Source of the DNA: Candidatus Gastranaerophilales bacterium
GTDB taxonomy: Bacteria > Cyanobacteriota > Vampirovibrionia > Gastranaerophilales > Gastranaerophilaceae
Length of the DNA stretch: 64,000 nt
Direction: 5' to 3'
Assembly: GCA_944325735.1 (NCBI GenBank)
Contig: CALVBI010000002.1
Span: 372,001-436,000 of the forward strand
Shown: in pieces, positions 8,262-17,605 of the stretch
Numbering within the stretch: position 1 is the stretch's first letter
Layout: each line of letters starts with the position of its first letter
Position numbers and translations under genes: made by a program
The notes under the pieces: generated by a model
Database searches by the model: none
Told to the model about the DNA's origin: nothing
The model's input: only the letters and a program-made list of their open reading frames with translations

Positions 8262-9881
8262 ATGCAGACTTTAACAAAGATGCTTACTGGGGCACAAATA
8301 GTAATAGAAACATTAACTAAGTTGGGTGTAGATTCAATTTTTGGGTATCCTGGAGGAATTGTACTTGGTGTATATGATGAGTTATCAAAGCAGGAACAGA
8401 TAAAACATTATTTGATGCGTCACGAACAAGCAGCAGTGCATGCAGCTGAAGGATATTCAAGAGTAAGTGGAAAATGTGGTGTCGCAATTGTTACATCGGG
8501 GCCAGGTGCTACAAATATTGTAACAGGTGTTGCTAACGCATATCTTGATGGTTATCCATTGGTTGTAATTACAGGGCAAGTATCTGCGGAATTATTACAT
8601 AAAGATGCATTTCAAGAAGTAGATATTATTGATATTACAAAATCTTGTACCAAAGCTAATTTTCAAGTAAAAGAGGCAAAAGACTTACAAAAAATATTAA
8701 TAGATGCTTTTTCTATTGCAATGTCAGGGAAAAAAGGTCCAGTAGTTGTAGACATTACAAAAAATGTTTTCTCAGAGAAAGCTGATTATGATTATTTATT
8801 AGAACAAAATATTATTGAATTTAATGTTTCTGATATTGAGATTAATAAAGCTATTGATGCGGTATTATCAGCTCAAAAGCCTTTGATAGTTGCAGGTGGT
8901 GGAGTTATTTTATCTGATGCTTCAAAAGAAATTTTTGAGTTAGCAAAATTGTTAGATATTCCTGTAGTTTCTACTATGATGGGGTTAGGCGGATATCCTG
9001 CAGATGATAAAAATTATTTAGGAATGGTCGGAATTTTTGGTCAACCTTCAGCTAATAAAGCGGTAAGAGATAGCGATTTAATTTTTGCAGTTGGAGCAAG
9101 ATTTAATGATAGAATAAGATGCTGTTTCCCTAATAATGAACTATCTAAAAAACTTGTTCATTTAGATATAGATGAAAATGAAATATCAAGAGTTGTACCA
9201 GCTTCGATATCAATTGTTGGTGATGCAAAACAAGTTTTAAGTTCGATGATTATAAAGTTAAAAAAATCATCAATTAAAAAATCTTTTTCTTGGACTGATG
9301 ATTTACAATTTAAAAATGTAACATCTTTGAAACGTTCTGAAAAGATGCATTCTTTTGAAGTTATGCAAGAGATTAATAAATATATAAAAAATAAAAATAT
9401 TGTCGTGACTACAGAAGTTGGTCAACATCAGGTGTGGGCTGCGAGATATTTAGAATTTAATTCTCCTAGAAAATTTATATCATCTGGAGGATTAGGTACT
9501 ATGGGCTTTGGCTTCCCTGCTGCAATTGGTGCTTGTGTTGCAAATAATGAACCAGTAATTTGTATTGCAGGTGATGGATCTTTTCAGATGAATATGCAAG
9601 AATTAGCAGTTTGTGTAGATTATAATTTGCCTGTAAAAGTATTTATTTTAGATAATGGCTATTTAGGTATGGTAAGACAATTCCAAGAAAAGCAATGTAA
9701 TGAAAGATATTTTGCGACTGAAATATCTAATCCTGATTTTATAAAATTAGCAGAGGCATATAAAGCAAAAGCGATAAGAGTCGAAAAGTTAGAAGATGTA
9801 AAAAAGGCTTTAGACTATGCTTTTTCTTTTGAGGGACCTATTTTAGTTGATTTTGTTGTAGAACCAAAGGAGCTTTTATAA
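8262..9881 (+). CDS. ilvB: Acetolactate synthase large (catalytic) subunit
   Basis: About 539 residues with the ThDP-enzyme order: N-terminal pyrimidine-binding domain (FGYPGG, catalytic Glu in MRHEQAAVHAAEGY), a central domain, and the C-terminal GDGSFQMNMQELA ThDP motif. FGYPGG and the overall pattern fit acetohydroxyacid synthase, the first step of branched-chain amino acid synthesis. The start is ATG 8262 with GGAG nine bases upstream; TTG 8247 is in frame but overlaps the ribosome site. No ilvN/ilvH regulatory subunit is adjacent, so it must be elsewhere or absent. Confidence 0.88.
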   Translation: MQTLTKMLTGAQIVIETLTKLGVDSIFGYPGGIVLGVYDELSKQEQIKHYLMRHEQAAVHAAEGYSRVSGKCGVAIVTSGPGATNIVTGVANAYLDGYPLVVITGQVSAELLHKDAFQEVDIIDITKSCTKANFQVKEAKDLQKILIDAFSIAMSGKKGPVVVDITKNVFSEKADYDYLLEQNIIEFNVSDIEINKAIDAVLSAQKPLIVAGGGVILSDASKEIFELAKLLDIPVVSTMMGLGGYPADDKNYLGMVGIFGQPSANKAVRDSDLIFAVGARFNDRIRCCFPNNELSKKLVHLDIDENEISRVVPASISIVGDAKQVLSSMIIKLKKSSIKKSFSWTDDLQFKNVTSLKRSEKMHSFEVMQEINKYIKNKNIVVTTEVGQHQVWAARYLEFNSPRKFISSGGLGTMGFGFPAAIGACVANNEPVICIAGDGSFQMNMQELAVCVDYNLPVKVFILDNGYLGMVRQFQEKQCNERYFATEISNPDFIKLAEAYKAKAIRVEKLEDVKKALDYAFSFEGPILVDFVVEPKELL

Positions 9882-9887
9882 TTTATT

Positions 9888-10514
9888 ATGGCAAATAAAA
9901 AGCGGCTTTTAATTTTAACATGTGTTTATACATTGGTTTTAATATTTGTTGTCACTTATTATACTTTTGAATTAATAGATAAGGCTGCAGTTGTATCTTT
10001 TAAAAAATTATATTCAGAATATTCTCAAGCATTAATTTATACAGTTTCTCAAATGGATGGAGAAATTAGTTGTTATTATAGTTTAGATAAATCTGTTAAA
10101 AGTGATTTTTCAGGTTGTGAAAGATTTTATAAAAATTTTGCAACAAATTTGAAAGTTCAAAAATATTGTAAAAATAATGCTTTAAAAAATGGTTGTGTTC
10201 CTGTTTATAAAACTTATCCAAAAACTCCTTCTTGTGCCGGTTTTTCTGAAAGTATGATGAACAAATATAATCAGGCTTTTGTAATGAATGATAATACAAA
10301 TTTAACAGTGTTTAATCAGCCTGCAAATTCTCCAAAACCTATGTTTGCCGTGGATAGTAATGGACTGTTATTGCCAAATAAAGCTGGATATGATTTATTT
10401 AGTCTTGTCATTATTCGGAATAAAAATGGAAACTATGCTTTTCATCCTAACGTGATATATTGTTTACCAAGGGAAAAAGGCGGTATTAAAAATATTCAAG
10501 ACGTGTATAAATAA
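9888..10514 (+). CDS. Membrane-anchored pilin-like protein without a prepilin cleavage site
   Basis: 208 residues with one N-terminal hydrophobic helix (about 6-30) and then a globular, Cys-containing domain. VDSNGLLLPNKAGYDLFSLVI near the C-terminus matches the DTNG-x-x-GPN-x-x-GYD motif of the window's prepilins, but the N-terminus (MANKKRLLILTC) lacks the G-FTLAE peptidase site. It may be a pilin-domain paralogue that stays in the membrane. It lies 6 bp after ilvB, with which it may be co-transcribed. Function unknown. Confidence 0.55.
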   Translation: MANKKRLLILTCVYTLVLIFVVTYYTFELIDKAAVVSFKKLYSEYSQALIYTVSQMDGEISCYYSLDKSVKSDFSGCERFYKNFATNLKVQKYCKNNALKNGCVPVYKTYPKTPSCAGFSESMMNKYNQAFVMNDNTNLTVFNQPANSPKPMFAVDSNGLLLPNKAGYDLFSLVIIRNKNGNYAFHPNVIYCLPREKGGIKNIQDVYK

Positions 10515-10530
10515 TTTTTTAGAAATATAT

Positions 10531-11130
10531 TTAATCCATTTGAGAATAAACTCTTTTAATTTCTTGAATATCTTGCCACATAAGCCATTTGGGACTTCCT
10601 TTTTCTCTAGAGTCATTTCTTAAAAGATATGATGGGTGAAAAATAGGCATCATTTTAGACATATGAGGACCTTCAAACCATTTTCCTCTGATTTTAGTAA
10701 TTCCTTGTGTAGTGCCAAGTAGTGAATTTACTGCAACTCTTCCACATAGTAGTATAATTCTAGGTTTTAGAATTTCTATTTGTGCATCTAAATATTCTTT
10801 GCAAGCAGCTTTTTCTTCAGGCAGCGGATCTCGATTTTCGGGAGGTCGACATTTTAGAGTGTTGCAAATATAGACATCTTTTTGTCTTGATAACCCAACT
10901 GAAGCAAAGATTTTATCTAATAACTGCCCTGCTTTTCCAACAAATGGTTCTCCTTTTTGATCTTCATAATATCCAGGAGCTTCTCCTATAAGCATTAATT
11001 TATGATTTGGGATTCCTCCTGAAAATACAATATTAGTTCTAGTCTTTCCTAGTGGACATTTTTCACAAGAAAGGCATTTTTCTCTAATCTTTTCTAATTC
11101 TTCAATCTCTGTTTTTGTTGCTTCATGCAT
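10531..11130 (-). CDS. Family 4 (Fe-S) uracil-DNA glycosylase
   Basis: 199 residues with GEAPG-YYEDQKGEPFVGKAG and HPSYLLRN, the two active-site motifs of type-4 UDGs, plus cysteines at about 19, 22 and 25 and two later ones that can ligate a 4Fe-4S cluster. It removes uracil from DNA in base excision repair. It lies 15 bp downstream of the M16 peptidase gene on the same strand, so the two are probably co-transcribed. Confidence 0.88.
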   Translation of the reverse strand: MHEATKTEIEELEKIREKCLSCEKCPLGKTRTNIVFSGGIPNHKLMLIGEAPGYYEDQKGEPFVGKAGQLLDKIFASVGLSRQKDVYICNTLKCRPPENRDPLPEEKAACKEYLDAQIEILKPRIILLCGRVAVNSLLGTTQGITKIRGKWFEGPHMSKMMPIFHPSYLLRNDSREKGSPKWLMWQDIQEIKRVYSQMD

Positions 11131-11145
11131 AGTTATTAATCCTTG

Positions 11146-12483
11146 TTAAGCAATAGAATTAGGCTCAGGTTCTAATATTGAGATTACAGCATTATTAATA
11201 CTTAAATATTTTTTGATTGTATTTTCTAGGTCATCAATTGTTATATCTTCTAAATCTTTCAAATAGTTTTCAATTAATTTTAAGTCTTCGCAGACAGTCA
11301 TGTAATAACCGATTGTTTCTCCTATTTCAGATACGGTTTCAGCAGCAAATGCAAAACGTGATTTGATTTTTTTCTTAGCTTTTGAAAGTTCTTCTTCTGA
11401 AATTTTGTTATTTAGAAGATTTGCGATTTCTTTTTTGATTAATTCAACTGCAATTTCTTTTTTCTCAGGTTTGAAATTTGCTTGGATAAAGAAATTGTTT
11501 CCATCTTTAAACTGATAATGTTCAGCATTTGCCATGTTGAATATTTGTTCAGGCTGTTTTTCGATTAAATTTTGGTATAATCTTGAACTTGTGCTTTCTC
11601 CTAGAATAATGCTGATTATATCAAGTTCAATGTTTTCTTTTAGTTGATTAGCTTTTGGTCCTAAAAATCCTACCATCAAGTATGAAGTATTAGTTTTTGC
11701 CTTGTTTTCTACTACTATTGTATGTTCAGTAGGAGAATCTATTTCATTAATTTTTTTAGGAGCATTTGGACGTCCTTTAAAGTCAAATTCTTTTTCTATT
11801 TTTTCCAAAACTTTTTGTTTATCAAAATCTCCGACAATAATAGTTGTCATATTTTCAGGAGAATAGAATGTTTGGTAATAGTTCATAATTTCATCTCTTG
11901 TAACTTGAGAAATTATTTCAGGAGTCCCTATTACATCTCTTTTGTATGGGTGTTTTTTATACATATTGAAGTTGCATGCATTGTATACTTTAGTCCAGTT
12001 TTGGTCTTTGCGCATTCTAATTTCTTCAATTACAACGTGTCTTTCTCTTTTGTCAGTGACTTTAGGATTGTTTAAATCAAAAGGAGCACCGATTTCTTCT
12101 TCTGGCAAGACTGGGTCAAGCATCATATCTGCGTGTAATTCAATAGCTAAATATAAATCTTTATCTTGAGGACCTTTAGGTAATGTTACATAATAAAAAG
12201 TGTAATCTTTCCAAGTTGCTGCATTTACTATTGCACCTTTAGCTTCCAAAGTTTTGTCAAAATATCCGGCTTTATGTTTATGTGTCCCTTTAAACATAAG
12301 ATGTTCTAGAAAATGAGAAATTCCGTTAATTTTGTCATCTTCATTAATTGAACCTGTTTTTACCCACGTGCTTATATTTACAAGCTCGCCTTCTTTATGA
12401 GCAAGAACTATTTTATGACCGTTTTCTCTTTCATAAATTTCTACATCTTCTGTAAGGTAAGGATATTTTACTAAAGTTTTCAT
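11146..12483 (-). CDS. M16 family zinc metallopeptidase
   Basis: About 445 residues with the inverted zinc motif HFLEHLMFKGT (HxxEH), the downstream metal-ligand Glu region ERHVVIEEI, and a C-terminal M16 domain. It resembles processing-peptidase-like bacterial proteases. I place the start at ATG 12483, since AGAGGG lies just before it; the alternative at 12498 has no site. It carries both halves of the M16 fold in one chain. Substrate unknown. Confidence 0.85.
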   Translation of the reverse strand: MKTLVKYPYLTEDVEIYERENGHKIVLAHKEGELVNISTWVKTGSINEDDKINGISHFLEHLMFKGTHKHKAGYFDKTLEAKGAIVNAATWKDYTFYYVTLPKGPQDKDLYLAIELHADMMLDPVLPEEEIGAPFDLNNPKVTDKRERHVVIEEIRMRKDQNWTKVYNACNFNMYKKHPYKRDVIGTPEIISQVTRDEIMNYYQTFYSPENMTTIIVGDFDKQKVLEKIEKEFDFKGRPNAPKKINEIDSPTEHTIVVENKAKTNTSYLMVGFLGPKANQLKENIELDIISIILGESTSSRLYQNLIEKQPEQIFNMANAEHYQFKDGNNFFIQANFKPEKKEIAVELIKKEIANLLNNKISEEELSKAKKKIKSRFAFAAETVSEIGETIGYYMTVCEDLKLIENYLKDLEDITIDDLENTIKKYLSINNAVISILEPEPNSIA

Positions 12484-12549
12484 TTTGCCCTCTTTCATTA
12501 ATTTTTTCTTTATTATACACTAAATAATTTTTTAGGTTATAATAATTTT

Positions 12550-13233
12550 ATGAATATAATAAATCGTTTAAAGGGTAAAGTAGTGGTTTCAGTTCAGGCA
12601 ATGCCTTCTGAACCTTTGTATTTGGAAAAGTGTATGGTCGCTATGATGAAGTCTGTAATAAAAGGCGGAGCTGGCGGCTTGCGTGTAGCTGGTGCAAGAG
12701 ATGTAAAAAATGCAAAACATCTTTTTGATGTACCTATTATTGGTCTTACAAAACCTGATATTATTCCTTCAAATTGGCAAGAGATTGTTTATATTACTCC
12801 GACTTTAAAGGAAGTAATTGAGCTTGTTGAAGCTGGTGCTGATATTATTGCTTTTGATGGTACTATGAGGGAAAGACCGAATGGTGCTAAGTTAGAAGAG
12901 TTAATTAAATATGTAAAAATTAATAATAGAGTTTCAATGGCTGATATTTCAACATTGGAGGAAGGTATTAATGCCGAAAAATTAGGGGCAAATATTTTGT
13001 CTACAACACTTTCCGGATATACTCAATTTTCTCAAAATAGAGGCTCTGGACCTGATTTTGAATTATTAAAACAATTGGTTGATAATACCAATTTGCCTGT
13101 TGTTTTAGAAGGGCGTATTTGGGAACCTGAAGAAGTTGATAAAGCTTTTGAACTTGGTGCTCATTGCGTTGTAATCGGTTCTGCAATAACGCGTCCACAA
13201 TTAATTACAAAAAGATTTGTTCAAAGAAGTTAA
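12550..13233 (+). CDS. nanE: N-acetylmannosamine-6-phosphate 2-epimerase
   Basis: 227 residues, a TIM barrel with VSVQAMPSEPLY, GGAGGLRVAG and VVIGSAITRPQLIT, matching NanE closely. It converts ManNAc-6-P to GlcNAc-6-P in sialic acid and ManNAc use. A ROK sugar kinase follows within the same plus-strand run, as in nan operons; no sialic acid lyase or transporter is visible here. This fits a gut organism scavenging amino sugars, or a recycling role. Confidence 0.88.
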   Translation: MNIINRLKGKVVVSVQAMPSEPLYLEKCMVAMMKSVIKGGAGGLRVAGARDVKNAKHLFDVPIIGLTKPDIIPSNWQEIVYITPTLKEVIELVEAGADIIAFDGTMRERPNGAKLEELIKYVKINNRVSMADISTLEEGINAEKLGANILSTTLSGYTQFSQNRGSGPDFELLKQLVDNTNLPVVLEGRIWEPEEVDKAFELGAHCVVIGSAITRPQLITKRFVQRS

Positions 13234-13249
13234 GTGTATAGGAGGTAGT

Positions 13250-13438
13250 ATGAATTTTAGAATATTGTCAAAATATGATGTTGCTCAAAATTTTCTTTAT
13301 ATAATCAGTCAATCTGCTAAAAATTCCAATAAAGCTCAGAATAGTATATCTGCTGCATCTAAAAATATACCAGTGTTCAAAAATGCAGAAAAAGCAGGTG
13401 ATGTGTTTATTAAAAATTCAGAAAAGGTGAAAAAATAG
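13250..13438 (+). CDS. Small protein, unknown function
   Basis: 62 residues starting at ATG 13250 behind a strong AGGAGG site; an upstream in-frame start at 13217 lies inside nanE and is less likely. The chain is Asn/Ser/Lys-rich and helical, with no signal peptide. It lies between nanE and the ROK kinase with 16 and 1 bp gaps, so it is translated from the same message. Not recognised. Confidence 0.5.
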   Translation: MNFRILSKYDVAQNFLYIISQSAKNSNKAQNSISAASKNIPVFKNAEKAGDVFIKNSEKVKK

Positions 13439-13439
13439 C

Positions 13440-14306
13440 ATGAAGAAAGCATTAGCAATTGATGTTGGTGGAACTAAAATTTATAATACAATAATTAACG
13501 AAAAAGGCGAAATTCTTACAGAGGTAGAGAAGCATCATACTCCTAAAACTTTTAATGAGATAAAAGCTCTATTTGAGGAGATAATTTCAAAGTATGAAAA
13601 GGAAGTTGAGGTTATAGCCTTTGCAACTTGCGGAGCTGTAAATAATTCTAATAATGGTATATTAGGATCTACTGGAAATATTGCAAAAGAATATCCTACA
13701 ATGGATTTTAAAAGCTTGAGTAAAAAGCCAGTATTTGTTGAAAATGATGCTAATGCTGCGGCTTGGGCTGAACATGTAATTGGAGCTTCAAAGGGAATGC
13801 CATATTCTGTTATGTTAACACTAGGTACAGGTGTTGGTGGCGGTATTATTTTAGATAACAAGCTCTATAAGGGTAAAAATGGTGCAGCTGGCGAAATGCA
13901 TTTTAAAATGCGTACAGATAAGCATAGAAAATGTACTTGTGGAAGCTATGATTGCTTTGAAGCTTATGCATCTGGGACAGGTTTAAAAAGGACTGCTGAA
14001 GAAATTTCGGGAGATCCTGATATTACAACTTATGATGTTATAGAAAATAAAGATAGACCAATGATGAAAAAAATTCTTGAGACATGGCAAAATGATATTT
14101 TAGAAGGGATTATTGGTCTAGCTAATATATTTGATCCTGATGTTGTTGTTCTATCTGGTTCAATGGCTGAATTTGTTGATATTGAATATTTCGAAAAGCA
14201 AGCAAATAAAGAGATTGTGACTACTCCTTTTAAAGTTGTAAAAGCATCAGCAGGTAATTATTCAGGAATGATTGGTGCTGCATTATTAGCTTTGGGGGTA
14301 AAATAG
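13440..14306 (+). CDS. ROK family sugar kinase (ManNAc kinase or glucokinase)
   Basis: 288 residues with the ASKHA phosphate loop DVGGTKIYN, FVENDANAAAWAE (catalytic Asp), TLGTGVGGGII and the ROK zinc motif CTCGSYDCFEAYASG. ROK kinases phosphorylate hexoses. Being next to nanE suggests N-acetylmannosamine kinase (NanK), but glucokinase cannot be excluded without substrate-loop comparison. One base separates it from the small protein gene before it. Confidence 0.82.
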   Translation: MKKALAIDVGGTKIYNTIINEKGEILTEVEKHHTPKTFNEIKALFEEIISKYEKEVEVIAFATCGAVNNSNNGILGSTGNIAKEYPTMDFKSLSKKPVFVENDANAAAWAEHVIGASKGMPYSVMLTLGTGVGGGIILDNKLYKGKNGAAGEMHFKMRTDKHRKCTCGSYDCFEAYASGTGLKRTAEEISGDPDITTYDVIENKDRPMMKKILETWQNDILEGIIGLANIFDPDVVVLSGSMAEFVDIEYFEKQANKEIVTTPFKVVKASAGNYSGMIGAALLALGVK

Positions 14307-14307
14307 A

Positions 14308-14526
14308 TTGGGAAAGTCTAAAAAAAGAATTATTTACAAAGGTAAAAATCTGCAATTTACAAATCTTACCCGAGAAGAAGCTGTAAAAACTACTGTAGAA
14401 TTTCTTAATTCAAATAGTAAAGAAGCATATTCGTTGATTACTCTTTTTGGACTTACTGCTGAGGAAATTCTAGAAGCGGGCGCAAGTTATGAAGCTGTAA
14501 AAGGAATTGAAAGTCTTTTAGGATGA
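14308..14526 (+). CDS. Small helical protein, unknown function (TTG start)
   Basis: 72 residues read from TTG 14308, which follows GGGGGTA at a good distance and starts 1 bp after the ROK stop. The N-terminus is basic (MGKSKKRIIYKGKN) and the rest looks like a short helical domain. It overlaps the UbiA gene by 4 bp (ATGA), so it is translationally coupled. Not recognised. Confidence 0.5.
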   Translation: MGKSKKRIIYKGKNLQFTNLTREEAVKTTVEFLNSNSKEAYSLITLFGLTAEEILEAGASYEAVKGIESLLG

Positions 14527-15401
14527 TAAAAAATATATTATTTTGGTTAGAAAATTCTAGACTTTTTTCATTGCCAATGACCCTATTATCGTGGCTTGTT
14601 ATTTTTGTTTATTCTCTAAAATCTGGAGGGAATATCTTAAATGGTTTGGTTGCTTTAATTGGGATTTCTTGTGCTCATTTAGCGACAAATCTTTTTGATG
14701 ATTATGTAGATTATAAAAAACTTACTGATAACTCTCAAAAGTGCAAATGTGCTTATATAAAAGAAGGTAAAGCAACGTTAAAAGATGTTTTGCTTGTTGT
14801 AATTATTTATTGTACAATTGCTTGTTTTACTGGTTTGTTTTTACTCCTAAGATGTGGCTTTCCTGTTGTTGTTTTAGGTCTAATTGGTGGGATTATTACC
14901 CTTGTATATGCAAAGCTTTCTCAAAAAGGTTTGAGTGAATTAGCTGTTGGAACAGCTTTTGGCCCTTTACTATTTGAAGGTGTATATTTTGTAATGACAG
15001 GTAAATTTTCCTTAGTAGTTTTGGTTATGTCATTGGCTGTTGTAATGTTTACTATTGGACTTTTGTATGTGCATACACTATTAGACTTTGAAGGAGATAT
15101 GTATGCACATAAAAAAACTTTAGTATGCAGAATTGGTGACAAAAAAGTTGCATTAAAAGGTGTATATGTTGTTTACGGTCTGGGGTATTTATTTACACTT
15201 TTACTTGCTTTTATGTTAAATAATTATTTTATTTTATTTACTTTTCTGCTTATTCCTCTTGTTTTTGATATGTATAATTCGTTAAAAACTTTCACTTGTG
15301 GAGATGATGTAAAAGAATTTTATTTTAGATTATTGAAAGCAAGAAATCTAATGGTTTATTATTGTTTTGTTATTGTACTTTTATTTATTTTACAATTTTA
15401 A
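14523..15401 (+). CDS. UbiA-family prenyltransferase (MenA-like)
   Basis: 292 residues, about eight membrane helices. The two Asp-rich motifs that bind prenyl diphosphate through Mg are visible: NLFDDYVDYK near residue 58 and DFEGDMYAHK near residue 190. Such enzymes attach isoprenoid chains to aromatic acceptors for quinones. MenA-like use (menaquinone) is plausible but not shown. It ends convergently with the minus-strand prepilin, overlapping it by 12 bp. Confidence 0.75.
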   Translation: MIKNILFWLENSRLFSLPMTLLSWLVIFVYSLKSGGNILNGLVALIGISCAHLATNLFDDYVDYKKLTDNSQKCKCAYIKEGKATLKDVLLVVIIYCTIACFTGLFLLLRCGFPVVVLGLIGGIITLVYAKLSQKGLSELAVGTAFGPLLFEGVYFVMTGKFSLVVLVMSLAVVMFTIGLLYVHTLLDFEGDMYAHKKTLVCRIGDKKVALKGVYVVYGLGYLFTLLLAFMLNNYFILFTFLLIPLVFDMYNSLKTFTCGDDVKEFYFRLLKARNLMVYYCFVIVLLFILQF

Positions 15402-16126
15402 ACTATCCCAATATCCTTTAGTTTTATCATCTGGATCTTGGTCACTTTGTGCAAATTCATAGCACCCATACCATATGATCCCCCCACCTATGTCTGTAGA
15501 GCATATGTTATGGCACCAGTATCCTGTATCATATACAAAAAGGTCATATCCAATTCGGTTTGGTCCTTTAAATGGTCCATTTGTGTCAAAATAAACTTTC
15601 ACGCCATCAGATGTGTGGTGATGTTGAAATACCATTGGAGCAAATGTTGTGCCATCTTGCAATACATAAAATTTATATTTTGGGGCTCCAAGTATAGGGT
15701 AGGTAGTGTAGTAGCTGCCATCTTTTTTGTAAATTTTAACGCTATTTACTTTTGATGGTGAATATCCAGATAATGTGTTTACGTATTTTAGCTGAGATAG
15801 GAAATAATCGTTCATTTCATTTCTATCGTTTTCTGAAATAGTCCCCATGTTCGCAATATATTTTTTACCTGGTAAAAGATAGTTTTCCATTCCAAATTCT
15901 ACTGCAGTGGACAAAACTGCTTGTTCTATTGTTGAAGAAGCTTTTTTAAATCTTGTTCTTAATTCGTTACGTCTATAATTGTTAATTAATGAAGGAAGAG
16001 TGAGTGCTGCTACTACTCCGATGATCCCAATAGTAATCAAAACTTCTGCTAATGTAAAACCTATTAACCCTTTATCCCAAGCGACCTTCGCGGGGGGGGG
16101 GCAACCCTTAACGCTTTGAAATCCAT
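15390..16126 (-). CDS. Type IV prepilin-like protein; C10 tract, out of frame as sequenced
   Basis: From ATG 16126 the frame reads MDFKALRVAPPPRRSL and soon stops. With one extra C (or two fewer) the leader joins a frame open to 15390, giving about 245 residues. The shifted frame carries AKVAWDKGLIG-FTLAEVLITIGIIG, a pilin helix, then a globular part with DTNGPFKGPNRIGYD and the C-terminal tail DKTKGYWDSLKL. No start codon lies between the tract and the peptidase site in the pilin frame. AGGAGG and a TTGACA promoter are intact. Likely off-phase by inference. Its 3' end overlaps the UbiA gene. Confidence 0.8.
16092..16101 (+). repeat. G10 tract (C10 in coding strand) in prepilin leader
   Basis: Ten G on the plus strand, read as ten C (proline codons) in the minus-strand prepilin gene starting at 16126. 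Gene off as written; 11 or 8 would restore it. Confidence 0.95.
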
Positions 16127-16159
16127 AATTTCAGCCTCCTTGTATTTTATTCATTTATT

Positions 16160-16188
16160 ATTATTTATTATTTTTTATTTTTTGTCAA
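16160..16188 (-). promoter_or_regulatory. Promoter of the minus-strand prepilin gene
   Basis: TTGACA (16188-16183), 17-bp A-rich spacer, AATAAT (16165-16160). The same arrangement occurs in front of the other C-tract prepilin at 48494-48522. Confidence 0.6.
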
Positions 16189-16276
16189 TATTTTTATTAT
16201 TTAATTACATTATTTTTACTATTTTAATTTTATTTAAATTATGTTATTCTAATAATATAAGAAGTAAGGAGCATCA

Positions 16277-17605
16277 ATGAATAGCACAAATCAGAATTTA
16301 AAACCGATTACTACAAAAATTAATCAAGCTGGAAATCTTGAAATTGGTGGTTGTGATTTGATAGAACTTGCCGAAAAATATGGTACTCCTTTATATGTTT
16401 TAGATGAGATGACAATTAGGTCAATTTGTCACGATTATAAAAAAGCTTTTGAATCTTATCCAAAAGTAAATATGATGTTTGCATCAAAAGCATTATGCAC
16501 TATGGCAACCTCTAAAATTCTTGCAAGTGAAGGGTTTGGGTTTGATGTTGTATCAGCAGGTGAAATTTATACTGTATACAAAGCCGGAGTCGATATGTCT
16601 AAGGTTTTGTTTAACGGAAATAATAAATCTTTTGATGAGTTAACTCTAGCAATTGAATTAGGTGTTGGAAGAGTATCTGTTGATAATTTCTTTGAATTAG
16701 AATTATTAAATGAAATTGCAAAATCCCATCAGAAAATGGTTGATATTCTTCTCAGAATTACCCCTGGTATAGAGTGCCATACTCATGAATATATTCAAAC
16801 TGGGCATTTGGATTCAAAATTTGGTTTTGATTTAACTCAAATTGATGAAGCTGTTGAATTAATTTTAAGTGATTATAAAAATTTAAAATTACATGGATTG
16901 CACGCGCATATTGGGTCTCAAATTTTTGAAACTTCAATTTATGGTGACGAAATAGAAATTCTTGTTAAAGAAATTGCAAGATTAGATGAAAAATTCGGAT
17001 TGAAGTTAGACGAAATAAATGTAGGTGGTGGCTTAGGAGTTAAATATACAGAAAGTGATTGCCCTCCATCCACTTATACAATAGCAGAGATTATTATAAA
17101 TCGTTTAAACGACTGTATTAAAAAATATAATATAGAAGCTCCTTCTTTATTTATTGAACCAGGTCGAAGTGTAATTTCTACATCTGGGGTTACTTTGTAT
17201 ACCTTAGGTAGTTCAAAGCAAGTCCCTAAAGGTAAGAAATACTTTGCAATAGATGGTGGTATGGCAGATAATCCGAGACCATCTATGTATCAGGCTGAAT
17301 ATTATGCGGAAATAACTAATAAACCTGATTTCGAGTTTGCAAATACTGTTACAATTGCAGGTAGATTTTGCGAATCTGGCGATATTCTAATAAAGGATAT
17401 TAAATTGCCTGAACTAGAAGAGGGTGATATTCTTTGCGTTTATAATACAGGTGCTTATAATTACTCGATGGCTTCTAATTATAATAGAGTACAAAAACCT
17501 GCAATGGTACTTGTAAATAATTCTCAATCTGATATTATTATAAATAGAGAGACGCTTGATGATTTGATTTCACATGATGTAGTTCCAAATAGGTTGAAAA
17601 AATGA
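16277..17605 (+). CDS. lysA: Diaminopimelate decarboxylase
   Basis: 442 residues, fold-III PLP enzyme. The PLP lysine lies in MMFASKAL, HAHIGSQI and FIEPGRS bind cofactor and substrate, and GRFCESGD closes the active site from the partner subunit. It makes L-lysine from meso-diaminopimelate, the last step of the pathway. AAGGAG precedes the ATG. Its stop overlaps the start of the diadenylate cyclase gene by 4 bp. A DapL-like aminotransferase of the same pathway lies at 52239. Confidence 0.93.
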   Translation: MNSTNQNLKPITTKINQAGNLEIGGCDLIELAEKYGTPLYVLDEMTIRSICHDYKKAFESYPKVNMMFASKALCTMATSKILASEGFGFDVVSAGEIYTVYKAGVDMSKVLFNGNNKSFDELTLAIELGVGRVSVDNFFELELLNEIAKSHQKMVDILLRITPGIECHTHEYIQTGHLDSKFGFDLTQIDEAVELILSDYKNLKLHGLHAHIGSQIFETSIYGDEIEILVKEIARLDEKFGLKLDEINVGGGLGVKYTESDCPPSTYTIAEIIINRLNDCIKKYNIEAPSLFIEPGRSVISTSGVTLYTLGSSKQVPKGKKYFAIDGGMADNPRPSMYQAEYYAEITNKPDFEFANTVTIAGRFCESGDILIKDIKLPELEEGDILCVYNTGAYNYSMASNYNRVQKPAMVLVNNSQSDIIINRETLDDLISHDVVPNRLKK

